From positions 20,991 through 84,990 of the forward strand of contig NZ_VTRS01000010.1 of the NCBI RefSeq assembly GCF_008641065.1: a stretch of 64,000 nucleotides of DNA, read 5' to 3'. The DNA comes from Rhabdaerophilum calidifontis (GTDB lineage: Bacteria; Pseudomonadota; Alphaproteobacteria; Rhizobiales; Beijerinckiaceae). The notes beneath the pieces were generated by a model, which made no database searches, had not been told where the DNA came from, and saw only the letters and a program-made list of their open reading frames with translations. Below, piece by piece: positions 18,099 to 26,822 of this stretch. Position 1 is the first letter of the stretch, and the number at the start of each line of letters is the position of its first letter. A program made the position numbers and the translations under genes.

Positions 18099-19561
18099 AG
18101 CGGCCGTTCGCGGGGCGTGAGCGCGTCGATCGCCTCAAACCGTGCCGATCGCGCATAGGTATGGATGCCGGCGATGCCGCGCCCCGCCGGCCCGGCGATG
18201 CGTCCGATTTCCCGCTGCCGGAACCCGGCTTCATCGAGGCGCTCGATCGCGCAGAAGCGCAGCCCGCGGCCATAGCCTCCGAGGCAATCCTGCACCGGCC
18301 GGACCAGCATATCCTCCTCCTCGAGAACCGGCCCGGCGGAGCGCGCCAGCCGCGCGTCGATCAGGACCGGATCGGCCGGCTGCCGGGTGAAGGGGCCGAG
18401 CGGGCTCTCGGCGCGGTAGAGGGCGAGGCAATCCCAGCTCGATCCGCCATCCGGCGTCGTGTTGGCGAGGATCCACCACGCCGCGCCGTGGCGGAGCAGG
18501 GTCGCGTCATGCAGCGGCTCGGCGATCAGCGGGCCGAGATATTCCCAATGCTCCGGAAAGATCCGGGCGCGGTAGAGCGGCAGATGCCCTTCCGCCGCGT
18601 TTTCGGGGATCATGTAGATCTCGCCGGCATGCGCGAACAGGAACGGGTAGGAGAGATGCCCCTCGCGCGCCAGGATGGGGCGCGGCACGAAGAGCGGCAC
18701 GCCTTCGGGGTCGAGTTCGGTATAGGCGATGACGCCGCGCCCGGTGGCATAGGGATAGTCCTCGACGAAGAGACAGGTCCGCCCGGCCTGTTCCCAGAGG
18801 ATCGGGTCGGCATAATAGCGTTGGCCGTCATCAGGGAGGAAGCGGAAGCCCTCGATGCCGTTCTCGCCGCTGAAGGGAGGGCGCGGCGCGCGCGGGCGGA
18901 TGCCGACGCGCCAATGCTCGGCAAGCGGTGTGCCAAGGCCGAGCCGGCGCGCGAGGCGCGCCCCAAGCGCCGCCGCTGCGAAGCCGAACGCCCCGGCGGC
19001 GGAGACCGGTCCGGCAGCCGGCATGCCTTCCGCGGGCGACCCGGGCCCGCCATCACATGACCGATCCGTGAGCGCCATGCCAGCGAACGCCATGCCGGCG
19101 AGCGTCACGATGCGGGCGAGCACCGGCGGCAGCGCACGCAGCAGCCGGTCCGGCGCCTCGATGGCCGGCAGGCCCGCAGCGCGGATTCCGCTGCCATCGC
19201 GGATCGCTAGATGCGGGTTGCGGCCGGCGAGGAGCGCCGGCGCAAGATGCCGGATCCCGGCCTCGCCGTCCACCGCGAGATGGAGGGCCGATCGATCCGC
19301 CGCCGGCAGGCCGGAGAGTTCGAGCCGAATCTCGGCAGGCCCTTCCGGTGCCGGGAGGCGGCCGGGATCGAGCGGGGCGAATGGATCGGAATCGCCATAG
19401 AGCCGGCGCTCGAATCCCCGCAGAAGCGCCAGGGCGCGCGAATCCCCGCCGCCCGGCCGGATGCGGAAGCCCGGCCGGTGGCCGCGTGCCGCAAGCCCTG
19501 CCGCGAGGCCCGAGAGCCAGGTCCGGCAATCCCCCGCCTCCAGGCTGATCTCGATCTGCAT
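18095..19561 (-). CDS. Glucosamine inositolphosphorylceramide transferase 1-like beta-propeller protein
   Basis: A 488-residue protein. The C-terminal ~280 residues resemble the N-terminal five-bladed-propeller domain of GINT1-type proteins: 'YADPILWEQAGRTCLFVEDY', 'LAREGHLSYPFLFAHAGEIY', 'IPENAAEGHLPLYRA', 'EPLHDATLLRHGAAWWILAN' and 'LVRPVQDC'. The N-terminal ~200 residues have blocks ('GRNPHLAIRDGSG') that recall a worn formyltransferase-like domain, followed by a low-complexity Ala/Gly stretch. It lies at the edge of an exopolysaccharide locus, so a role in glycan assembly is likely, but no activity can be assigned. Its stop overlaps that of the convergent AbrB gene. Confidence 0.7.
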   Translation of the reverse strand: MQIEISLEAGDCRTWLSGLAAGLAARGHRPGFRIRPGGGDSRALALLRGFERRLYGDSDPFAPLDPGRLPAPEGPAEIRLELSGLPAADRSALHLAVDGEAGIRHLAPALLAGRNPHLAIRDGSGIRAAGLPAIEAPDRLLRALPPVLARIVTLAGMAFAGMALTDRSCDGGPGSPAEGMPAAGPVSAAGAFGFAAAALGARLARRLGLGTPLAEHWRVGIRPRAPRPPFSGENGIEGFRFLPDDGQRYYADPILWEQAGRTCLFVEDYPYATGRGVIAYTELDPEGVPLFVPRPILAREGHLSYPFLFAHAGEIYMIPENAAEGHLPLYRARIFPEHWEYLGPLIAEPLHDATLLRHGAAWWILANTTPDGGSSWDCLALYRAESPLGPFTRQPADPVLIDARLARSAGPVLEEEDMLVRPVQDCLGGYGRGLRFCAIERLDEAGFRQREIGRIAGPAGRGIAGIHTYARSARFEAIDALTPRERPL

Positions 19562-19640
19562 GCAGGCTCGCCCCCCGCAACCGAATCTTCGTTTCTTTCT
19601 GGCAGGAACGACGCCGCGATCCCAGCCGGCCGGAGCATGG

Positions 19641-20759
19641 ATGCAGGCGCGTAAATTTCTCTTCTACACGCATGCGCTCGCGGGCGGCGGCGCCGAGCGC
19701 GTCTTCGCGATCCTCGCCTCCGAATTCGCCCGGCGCGGCCACGAGACGCTGTTCGCCGTTGATTTCGACGCCCCGGAGAACCGCGATTTCCTCGATCCGC
19801 GCGTGCGTCTCGTCACGCTGCCGGCCGGGCATCTCCGCGCTGTCGTCGCGCTGGCGCGCCTGATGCGGGCCGAACGGCCCGAGGCCAGCTTTTCCGGCAT
19901 CGGGGTCTCGAATCTCAAGCACGTGCTGGCCGCGCTGCTGGCCGGCCGCCAGCGCCGCGCCATCCTCTCCTATCACGGCTTCTTCCCCTCGGAGCCGCAA
20001 TTCCTCTCGCGTCTCGGCAACCGGCTGACGCCGCTCCTGACCCGGCTCTGCGGCCGGGCGGTCGCGGTCTCGGACGGGCTCCGCGCGGCGCTGGTGGACG
20101 CGCATGGCGCCAGCCCGGCGCGGACCGTGCGCATCTACAACCCCGTCGACGCGCTCGATCCGCCGGAAGGGTTGAGCCGCGCGGCGCTGGCGGCGCGCCC
20201 GCCGGTGGTGCTGTTCGTCGGCCGCATGGCGCCGGACAAGGATCTCGGCACGCTGCTCGCCGCCTTCGCGCGCCTCACGCATCCGGAGGCGCGGCTCGAG
20301 ATCGTCGGCGACGGGCCGGAACGGCCGCATTTCGAGGCCGAGGCGGCGCGGCTGGGGCTCGGCGGGCGCGTCCGCTTCCTCGGCTATCAGCGCAATCCCG
20401 GCCCGGCCTATCGCGGCGCGCGGGTCTTCGCGCTCGCCTCGCGGCGCGAGAGTTTCGGCAATGTGGTGGCGGAAGCCCTCGCCCATGGCCTCGCGGTGGT
20501 GTCGACCGCGAGTGCCGGCCCGAGCGAGATCCTTGCCGGGGGGCGGTTCGGCACGCTGGTGCCGATCGGCGATGCACCGGCTTTGGCGCGGGCGCTCGAT
20601 GCGGCGCTCGCCGATCCCGGCGATCCCGCCCCGCGCATGGCCCGCGCGGCGGATTTCACGGTCACGCGCGCGGCGGATGCCTATCTCGCGCTGGCCGAGA
20701 CGGTGATCGCGGAGGCGGAAGGCCCCGGTGCATCCTGCGGAGCCGAAGACGCCGGCTGA
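19641..20759 (+). CDS. GT4-type glycosyltransferase
   Basis: A 372-residue GT-B fold retaining glycosyltransferase. It opens 'KFLFYTHALAGGGAERVFAI' with the Gly-rich N-terminal loop and GAERV motif. The C-terminal nucleotide-sugar domain has 'VLFVGRMAPDKDLGTLLAAF' and 'ALASRRESFGNVVAEALAHG', with the two glutamates of the E-x7-E motif at the donor site. It probably adds a hexose in assembly of the nearby exopolysaccharide. It is the only plus-strand glycosyltransferase of this cluster, divergent from the beta-propeller gene (80 bases between starts). Its last 26 codons overlap the convergent glycosyltransferase. Confidence 0.88.
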   Translation: MQARKFLFYTHALAGGGAERVFAILASEFARRGHETLFAVDFDAPENRDFLDPRVRLVTLPAGHLRAVVALARLMRAERPEASFSGIGVSNLKHVLAALLAGRQRRAILSYHGFFPSEPQFLSRLGNRLTPLLTRLCGRAVAVSDGLRAALVDAHGASPARTVRIYNPVDALDPPEGLSRAALAARPPVVLFVGRMAPDKDLGTLLAAFARLTHPEARLEIVGDGPERPHFEAEAARLGLGGRVRFLGYQRNPGPAYRGARVFALASRRESFGNVVAEALAHGLAVVSTASAGPSEILAGGRFGTLVPIGDAPALARALDAALADPGDPAPRMARAADFTVTRAADAYLALAETVIAEAEGPGASCGAEDAG

Positions 20760-21997
20760 GAGCGGGACGCAGCCTCCGGGCCGGTTTCGGCGTAATCCGT
20801 GCCTCCGCCCGGAATCCGGATCCGCGCATGCGTCGCGAACAGGCCGGCGAAGATCGCATCGACCGAATAGGCGGCGACCGAGGCGGCGATCCGCGCGGGA
20901 TCGAGCCTGCCGGCGCGGATATCGTGCCAGAGATCGGCGAGGGCCTCGGCGAGGGCCTCGGCGGTCGCCTCCGTCGCGCCGTGGCGCGGCACCAGCGCGC
21001 CGGTCTCCCCGGCGCGGATGAAGGGCGTGAAGCTCGGCAGCGATGCGGCCACGAAGGCGCGCCCCGAGGCGAGGGTTTCGAGCAGGAAGCAGGGCAGCCC
21101 CTCGGAATGCGAGGTCATGAGCCCGCAATGCACCTGGCGCAGGCGCGCGGCCACGCCCTCGGCATCCTGCATGCCGTGGCGCTCGGTCAGCGGGCGGATC
21201 GCGGCGAAACCGGGGATCGTCTCCGGGTCGGCGGCGCCGATCAGGTGGAACGCAACCCGGCCGTCGAGCCGGCGCGCCAGCGCCGCGATGGTCGCGACCA
21301 TCAGGGCCGGATCCTTCACCGCGTCGAGTCGCCCGGCATAGGCGAGGTGGAACCGCTCCCCTTCCGGGAACGGCGTCGGCCGGAACAGCCGCGTATCGAC
21401 CGGCACCGGCAGCACCGAGGATTTCCGCGCAATTCCGCGGTGCCGTGCCGCCAGCGCCCCGCGCAGTTCCTCGCTGACCGCGAAGACATGGGCCGCGCCC
21501 GCGAAGGCGAGCCATTCGCTCCAATGCTTCAGGCCGCGATGGCGCTTGAGCAGCGAATCGGTGCTGGCCGCCGCCGTCAGGTCGGAATGGATGGTCAGCG
21601 CATAGGGCAGGCGCAGCAGCAGCGGCAGGATCGCGAATTCGACGCGCGGCAGATCGGCGCTCGCGGAGCGGCCGGCGACCAGCCGCCGCAGCGCCGGCAG
21701 ATGACGCAACCCGCCGGCCACGAAACGCAAGGTCGTCGACCGGAACAGGCTCGGCGCCGCGACCCGCGCCTCGTCCGCCGGCACATGCGCGACCGGCAGG
21801 AAGGTGATGCTTCGCCCGCCGAACGGCACGGCGAGCGGCACGCCCGGCGCAAGATCGCCGGCTTCGTCGATCCCGACGAGCAGGAGATCGGTCCCGGCCG
21901 GATGATTGCGCAGGATCTGGCGGATATGCGTCTCGATCCCGCCGATCTTGCTGCCGCGCGGGTCCATGGTCGCGAAGACGACGAGCATCGGCAGCAT
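20681..21997 (-). CDS. GT4-type glycosyltransferase
   Basis: A 438-residue GT-B fold enzyme. The N-terminus 'VVFATMDPRGSKIGGIETHI' has the acceptor-side GGIE loop and 'YALTIHSDL'. The C-terminal domain has 'FHLAYAGRLDAVKDPALMVA', 'MTSHSEGLPCFLLETLASGR' (donor-site Glu) and 'GETGALVPRHG'. The start at 21997 has GGAGG eight bases before it and lies five bases after the stop of the WecG-type gene, so both are in one minus-strand unit. The last ~30 residues ('PASSAPQDAPGPSASAITVS') are low-complexity and overlap the end of the convergent gene by 79 bases. Confidence 0.87.
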   Translation of the reverse strand: MLPMLVVFATMDPRGSKIGGIETHIRQILRNHPAGTDLLLVGIDEAGDLAPGVPLAVPFGGRSITFLPVAHVPADEARVAAPSLFRSTTLRFVAGGLRHLPALRRLVAGRSASADLPRVEFAILPLLLRLPYALTIHSDLTAAASTDSLLKRHRGLKHWSEWLAFAGAAHVFAVSEELRGALAARHRGIARKSSVLPVPVDTRLFRPTPFPEGERFHLAYAGRLDAVKDPALMVATIAALARRLDGRVAFHLIGAADPETIPGFAAIRPLTERHGMQDAEGVAARLRQVHCGLMTSHSEGLPCFLLETLASGRAFVAASLPSFTPFIRAGETGALVPRHGATEATAEALAEALADLWHDIRAGRLDPARIAASVAAYSVDAIFAGLFATHARIRIPGGGTDYAETGPEAASRSQPASSAPQDAPGPSASAITVSASAR

Positions 21998-22001
21998 CGG
22001 A

Positions 22002-22781
22002 TCACGCCTCCGCCGAGCGCGCGCCACGCCCTACCGGCGCCAGCAGCAGCGCTGCGAGCACAAGGGCGCATTTGGCATAGCGCCGCGCAAGCCGGACCGG
22101 GTTGGTTCCGAGCCGCCAGAGCCATTCGAGGCCGAGGCGCCGGAAAGGCTCCGGCGCCCGGATCTGGGTGCCGGCGAGAAAATCGAGGGCGGCGCCGATG
22201 CAGACGAAGCCGAGGCCGGGGAAACGCTCGGCGAATTCCGCCGCGAACAGCTCCTGCTTCGGCGCGCCGAGCGCGACGAGAACCAGCCGCGCGCCGGACC
22301 GGGCGATCCGCTCGAGCGCTGCCTCGGCCTCCGTCCCGACGGGATCGAACCCGAGGCGCGGCGCCTCGTGATGCACGATCGTGAGGCCCGGCGCGGCGCG
22401 GCGGAGCACGCCCGCCGCACGGACGAGCGTGGCCTCGTCCGTGCCGAACAGCGCGACGGGAATGCCGGCGCGTGCCGCCTCGCATGCGAGCGGCAGGACG
22501 AGATCGGCGCCGGTGGTGCGGCGGACCGCCGGGTTCTGCCGCCGCGCGAGCAGCGCCACCGGCGCACCGTCGGCGCTCACGAATTCGGCACGGCGATAGG
22601 CGGCGCGGAAGCGCGCATCCTCGCGGCGCTTGACGATATGGTCGAGATTGAGCGTGAACAGCCGGAAGCCGCGCCCGGCTCGTGCCTCGGCGATCGCCGC
22701 CGCGACCGCCTGGTCGAGCGTGGCGAGATGGATCGGCTGGCCGTCGATGCGTGCGATTTCGGGATGGAGCGGCTGGGTCAC
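22002..22781 (-). CDS. WecG/TagA/CpsF family glycosyltransferase
   Basis: A 259-residue GT26-type enzyme. Visible motifs include 'FTLNLDHIVKRREDARFR' and 'VSADGAPVALLAR' (the conserved Asp-Gly), then 'VALFGTDEATLVRAAG' and 'LVLVALGAPKQELFAAEF' with the family GAPKQE signature. Family members transfer ManNAc, ManNAcA or another sugar to lipid-linked intermediates. I place the start at the GTG with AGGAA six bases upstream, which gives the usual length; ATG 22829 or 22832 would add 16-17 residues. It is the first gene of the minus-strand unit and diverges from the GH10 gene over about 190 bases. The C-terminal hydrophobic end may bind the membrane. Confidence 0.88.
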   Translation of the reverse strand: MTQPLHPEIARIDGQPIHLATLDQAVAAAIAEARAGRGFRLFTLNLDHIVKRREDARFRAAYRRAEFVSADGAPVALLARRQNPAVRRTTGADLVLPLACEAARAGIPVALFGTDEATLVRAAGVLRRAAPGLTIVHHEAPRLGFDPVGTEAEAALERIARSGARLVLVALGAPKQELFAAEFAERFPGLGFVCIGAALDFLAGTQIRAPEPFRRLGLEWLWRLGTNPVRLARRYAKCALVLAALLLAPVGRGARSAEA

Positions 22782-22972
22782 GCGGGTTCCTGTCTGCCTC
22801 GTGTTCCGCTTCGAAACGGAACGCAACATCATGGCCCTAGCCGGGCAATCCTTGTGCCGGGGTTGCGGAAGCGCGTCCGATGGCACCGGGTTCAGGGGTT
22901 TTTAGCGTTCTGCCTTTCTATTCTGCTGATCGGATCCGTCGCATTCTCGGCATCGCGGCGGGGAAGGGCACC

Positions 22973-24073
22973 ATGCATGTTCCGCGGAAAGGGTCCGGGC
23001 CGGATCGCCGCCAGGTTCTCGCCGGGCTCGGCGCGCTGTCGGCGATGCCGGCGCGGGCGCAGCCCCTGCCGCTCTGGGCCGCTGCGGCGAGCCGGGGCCT
23101 GGTCTTCGGCGCCTCCTCGTCCTGGGAGGTGATCCGCGATCCCGATTACGCCGCGCTCCATGCGCGGGAATCGCGGCTGATGGTCACCGACAAGGCGATG
23201 AAGTTCGATTTCCTGCGTCCGCGCGCGGATGTCTATGACTTCGCCGAGGCCGACGCGCTGCTCGCCTTCGCGCGGGAGCACGGCATGGCCTTCCGGGGCC
23301 ACACGCTGATCTGGAACTACGCGCCGCCGCCCTGGCTCGCCGGCAAATCCTCCGCCGAGATCGAGCGGATCTTCGACGACCATCTCGAGACCGTCGCTGG
23401 TCGCTATGCCGGAGCGATGGAGAGCTGGGACGTGGTCAACGAGCCGTTCTGGCCCGATCACGGCGCGCCGGGCGGCTTTCGCCGCGGGCCATGGTTCGAT
23501 GCGATGGGCGAGGGCTATATCGAGCGCGCGTTCCGCCGCGTGGCGACGATCGACCGGAGCGCGACGCTCGTGCTCAATGAAGCCTTCTGCGAGCAGAACG
23601 ACCGGCTCGGGATTGCGGTCCGCGCGCGGATGCTGCCGCTGATCGACCGGCTGCTCGACCGCGGCGTGAAGCTCGACGCGATCGGCCTCCAGGCGCATCT
23701 CAAGCCGGGCCTGCCCTTCGAGATCGATGCCTTCCTGCGCTTCCTTGACGAGATCGCCGCGCGCGGGCTGCCGATCTATCTCAGCGAATTCGACATCGAC
23801 GACGAGAGCTTCCCGCGCGAGAGCGCGAAGCGCGATGCGCTGGTGGCGGAATGGGGGGCGCGTTTCCTCGGCCCGGTTCTCGCCAACCGGGCGGTGCGGG
23901 CAATCATCACCTGGCATCTGTCGGACAAATACACCTGGTATCGCGAGCCGCAGGTCGCCCGGCGCCGGCAGCGCGATTTTGCGGCCCGCCCGCTCCCCTT
24001 CGACGACCGGATGGCCGCCAAGCCGCTGCGCTCCGCGATGGCCGAGGCGTTTCGGGCCGCGCCGGCCCGCTAG
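22973..24073 (+). CDS. GH10-family glycoside hydrolase (endo-1,4-beta-xylanase-like), Tat-exported
   Basis: A 366-residue enzyme. The N-terminus 'DRRQVLAGLGALSAMPARAQ' is a twin-arginine signal with a signal peptidase site near residue 30. The (beta/alpha)8 domain has the GH10 landmarks 'FRGHTLIWNYAPPPWL', the acid/base Glu157 in 'SWDVVNEPFW' and the nucleophile Glu272 in 'YLSEFDIDD', followed by 'ITWHLSDKYTW'. GH10 enzymes cleave beta-1,4-xylan and related beta-glycans with retention. Inside an exopolysaccharide locus it is more likely to trim, release or edit the exported polymer than to feed on plant xylan; that is inference. The start at 22973 follows GGGAAGGG. Its stop overlaps that of the convergent flippase. 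Confidence 0.9.
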   Translation: MHVPRKGSGPDRRQVLAGLGALSAMPARAQPLPLWAAAASRGLVFGASSSWEVIRDPDYAALHARESRLMVTDKAMKFDFLRPRADVYDFAEADALLAFAREHGMAFRGHTLIWNYAPPPWLAGKSSAEIERIFDDHLETVAGRYAGAMESWDVVNEPFWPDHGAPGGFRRGPWFDAMGEGYIERAFRRVATIDRSATLVLNEAFCEQNDRLGIAVRARMLPLIDRLLDRGVKLDAIGLQAHLKPGLPFEIDAFLRFLDEIAARGLPIYLSEFDIDDESFPRESAKRDALVAEWGARFLGPVLANRAVRAIITWHLSDKYTWYREPQVARRRQRDFAARPLPFDDRMAAKPLRSAMAEAFRAAPAR

Positions 24074-25527
24074 GCGTCGCCACGCTGCCGCGCCCGGAAC
24101 GCGCGCACGAGGTCCCGCGTCTCGCGCGGGAACAGCGCCGCAAGCACCGGCGCATAGGCGAGCATGCCGAGGAGGATCGCCGCGATCACGCTGTCCCAGC
24201 GCGGCGCGACCGGCAGCCCGAACCGGGGAAGGAGCGCGAGCGCGCCGGCCATCGCCGCCGCCGCGAGCAGCACGCGCGCGCAGCGCCCGAGCGGGATCGC
24301 GAAGCCGTAACACCGCGTCAGGTAGACGGCGTCGCCAAGCGCGATGATCGCCGCGGCGAGCGTCGTCCCGATCACCGCGCCCGCGAGGCCGCCCAGCAGC
24401 ACGCCGAGAACGGCCGCGACCATGGTGAGCGCCGCCTCGATCATCTCGAGCGCCAGCATCGGCCGCGGCGCCTCCATCAGCAGATAGAGCTGGTCCCAGC
24501 CATGCATCCGCACGTTGCGGATCGCCGCGCCGACCAGCGCCCAGGGCAGGATCATGATCGTCGCCGCGTGGTATTCGGCCGCGATCAGCAGCCGCACGAG
24601 CGGTTCGTTGATCGCGATCACCCCGAGCGTCGCCGGTGCGATCAGGATGAAAAGCAGCAGCGAATTGTCCGACAATTGCCGCTTCGCGCCGGCGATATCG
24701 CCGGCCTCCATCGCCCGCACGGCGAGCGGATAGGCCGCCGCCGTCACCACCATCGCCGCGACCGCGGCGAGCCGCGTCGCGAGCCCCCAGCCAACCGAGA
24801 GCAGGCCGAGCGCGACCGGCCCCTCAGCGGCCTCCACGACGAAGCGGATGCCGTTGGCGGCGATCCAGCCGAAGCTGCTTGCCACCACCACCGGCAGGCC
24901 GAAGCGGAGCGCCGCGGCGAGCACCGCGCGGTCGATGCCGGCCGGCCGGAGCGCGAGGCCGAGCCGCCGCGCTGTCAGCGCCGCCACTGCGCCCTGCGTG
25001 AGCGCGAACAGGATCAGCACCCATTCCGGATGCGGGCCGACAAGCACGAGGGCGGGGAGGCTCAGCGCCAGCCCGCCGAGCGGCGCGACGATCTGGAGCG
25101 CCGAATAGGCGCCGATCGCCTCGGCCTTGCGCGCGCGCTCGGAGAGCAGGTTCACGAGGCTCCGGGTCAGCGTGAACAGCACCGCGCCGAGATGGAAGAG
25201 CGGTGAGACGCCGGGTTCGGTGGCGAGAACGACGAGGAGGGTCGCGAGGATCTGGAGCCCGCCCGTCGCCAGCAGCACCCCGGCTTCGGTCATGCGGAAG
25301 CGGGCCTGCGCCGCCGCGTCTCGGTGCGCCCCGGCATAGCGCATCATGTAGATGGTCCACCATGACAGGCAGAGCAGGAAGACCAGCTCCTGGCTCGCGA
25401 AGACCAGCATGGTCAGCCCGTAATCCGCCGCACCGAGGACATGCGTCAGCGCGATCGCCGCGGCGAATTGCGCGAGCGGGCCGAGGAGCTGCGCCGGCAG
25501 ATAGGCGAGCGTCTGGCGGATCAGCAT
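24070..25527 (-). CDS. Polysaccharide flippase, MATE/Wzx-like
   Basis: A 485-residue membrane protein with about 12-14 hydrophobic segments. It starts 'LIRQTLAYLPAQLLGPLAQF', the pattern of Wzx/PST exporters, and continues 'LTHVLGAADYGLTMLVFASQ'. Such proteins flip undecaprenyl-linked repeat units across the inner membrane. The start overlaps the end of the VpsF-like gene by seven bases, so flippase, polymerase/ligase and co-polymerase genes form one minus-strand unit (28960 to 24070). Transport direction and substrate are inferred from the neighbours. Confidence 0.87.
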   Translation of the reverse strand: MLIRQTLAYLPAQLLGPLAQFAAAIALTHVLGAADYGLTMLVFASQELVFLLCLSWWTIYMMRYAGAHRDAAAQARFRMTEAGVLLATGGLQILATLLVVLATEPGVSPLFHLGAVLFTLTRSLVNLLSERARKAEAIGAYSALQIVAPLGGLALSLPALVLVGPHPEWVLILFALTQGAVAALTARRLGLALRPAGIDRAVLAAALRFGLPVVVASSFGWIAANGIRFVVEAAEGPVALGLLSVGWGLATRLAAVAAMVVTAAAYPLAVRAMEAGDIAGAKRQLSDNSLLLFILIAPATLGVIAINEPLVRLLIAAEYHAATIMILPWALVGAAIRNVRMHGWDQLYLLMEAPRPMLALEMIEAALTMVAAVLGVLLGGLAGAVIGTTLAAAIIALGDAVYLTRCYGFAIPLGRCARVLLAAAAMAGALALLPRFGLPVAPRWDSVIAAILLGMLAYAPVLAALFPRETRDLVRAFRARQRGDA

Positions 25528-26822
25528 GGCAGCGGCCGCCGGACGGGGAAGGAGCGGATGGGCGCAGACCTTGCGATATCCGGCACGGCGGGGAGAAGGG
25601 TCAGCAGCATCAGGATCAGGGTCGCGAAGCCGATCGTCTTGCCGGCAATGCCGAGGAAGCTGGAATTGACCACGAAGAAATAGCCGAGGATCACGAGCGC
25701 CGCCGGCCGGCACCGCGCCGCGAGCGCCGCGAGGAAGAACAGCAGCCCGGCGAAGAACACCAGCGCCGGCAGCAGCCCGTAATAGAGGCTGAAGGCGACC
25801 CAGAAGCTCTCGATGCCGTATTCCAGCCGGTAGAGGTTCACGAGATAGCCGAGATGCGCCTGCGGCGGCCCGAACAGCAATTCCGGCCAAGTGAAGCCGT
25901 CGAACAATTCGAACATCAGCACGCGCGCATTGGCCGAGCCCTTGTCCTCGGTGAAGCGCAGCAGGAACTTCTCGAAAAATCCGGCCTCCGCGAGCAGACC
26001 GACCAAACCGAGCCCGGCCGGCACCACGAAAGCCAGCACGGTGAGCGTCGAGAGCCGCGTCCGCGCGCCGGCAAGCGCCCGGAACATCTGCCGGCCAAGT
26101 GCCGCCAGCAGGAACAGCACCAGCAGGACGAGCGAGGCGCGGCCGCCGAAGGCGATCATCGCCGCCGTTTGCAGCGCGATCGCCGCGCCGCGTGCCGGGC
26201 CCGCGAGTTCGCGGCCGCCGCCGACCAGCAGCGTCGCGGTGTAGCAGCCGGTGATCAGCGCGTTGCCGAGCGGATGGCCGAGAAGCGCGGTCGAGCGCCA
26301 GTCGCCGGTGATCGCCACGCCGCCGGCCACATAGGGGGTGAGCCGCAGCCCGGTTGCGAATTCGCCGAGGCCGACGAGCGCGTTGAGCGCGAGGCCGCCA
26401 TGGATGAGCCAGGCGAGGCGGTGCCGGGTTGCCGGCGCGGCGCGGCCATGGATGACGAGGATGATCAGCGGCAGCAGGAACGTGTCGATCGGCGCTGCCG
26501 CCGGCAGGCCCTGGTTCATCGTCCCGTGCAGGAGCAGGAGCGCCCAGGCGAGCAGGAACAGCGCGAGCCGCGCATCGCCGAAGAAGGCGGCGCCGAGGCT
26601 GGTCAGCGGGTTGCCGTCGCGCAGGGCGCCAAGCAGCAGGATCGTCGCCGCGAGATAGGTGGCGGGGTGGAAGCGTGTCGGTCCAGATCCGCCCGGCGCG
26701 TCGTAGTTCCAGCCGAGCGCGCCGAGCGCCATCGGCGAGATCGTCAACATCGCGAGCGCCATCGTGAGCGTCAGCGCGTGGATGGCCGCGTCGAGCCGGG
26801 GTGTGGCGGCGGGGGCGCTCAT
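25521..26822 (-). CDS. VpsF-like O-antigen ligase/polymerase family membrane protein
   Basis: A 433-residue integral membrane protein with about ten to twelve hydrophobic segments and a larger loop near residues 285-345 ('FLLRFTEDKGSANARVLMFE' ... 'QAHLGYLVNLYRLEYGIES'), the place where Wzy/WaaL-type proteins have their catalytic periplasmic loop. This fits the VpsF family found in exopolysaccharide loci. It probably polymerises or ligates the repeat units delivered by the adjacent flippase. The ATG overlaps the stop of the co-polymerase gene (ATGA), suggesting coupled translation. Exact role (Wzy or ligase) is unresolved. Confidence 0.78.
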   Translation of the reverse strand: MSAPAATPRLDAAIHALTLTMALAMLTISPMALGALGWNYDAPGGSGPTRFHPATYLAATILLLGALRDGNPLTSLGAAFFGDARLALFLLAWALLLLHGTMNQGLPAAAPIDTFLLPLIILVIHGRAAPATRHRLAWLIHGGLALNALVGLGEFATGLRLTPYVAGGVAITGDWRSTALLGHPLGNALITGCYTATLLVGGGRELAGPARGAAIALQTAAMIAFGGRASLVLLVLFLLAALGRQMFRALAGARTRLSTLTVLAFVVPAGLGLVGLLAEAGFFEKFLLRFTEDKGSANARVLMFELFDGFTWPELLFGPPQAHLGYLVNLYRLEYGIESFWVAFSLYYGLLPALVFFAGLLFFLAALAARCRPAALVILGYFFVVNSSFLGIAGKTIGFATLILMLLTLLPAVPDIARSAPIRSFPVRRPLPC

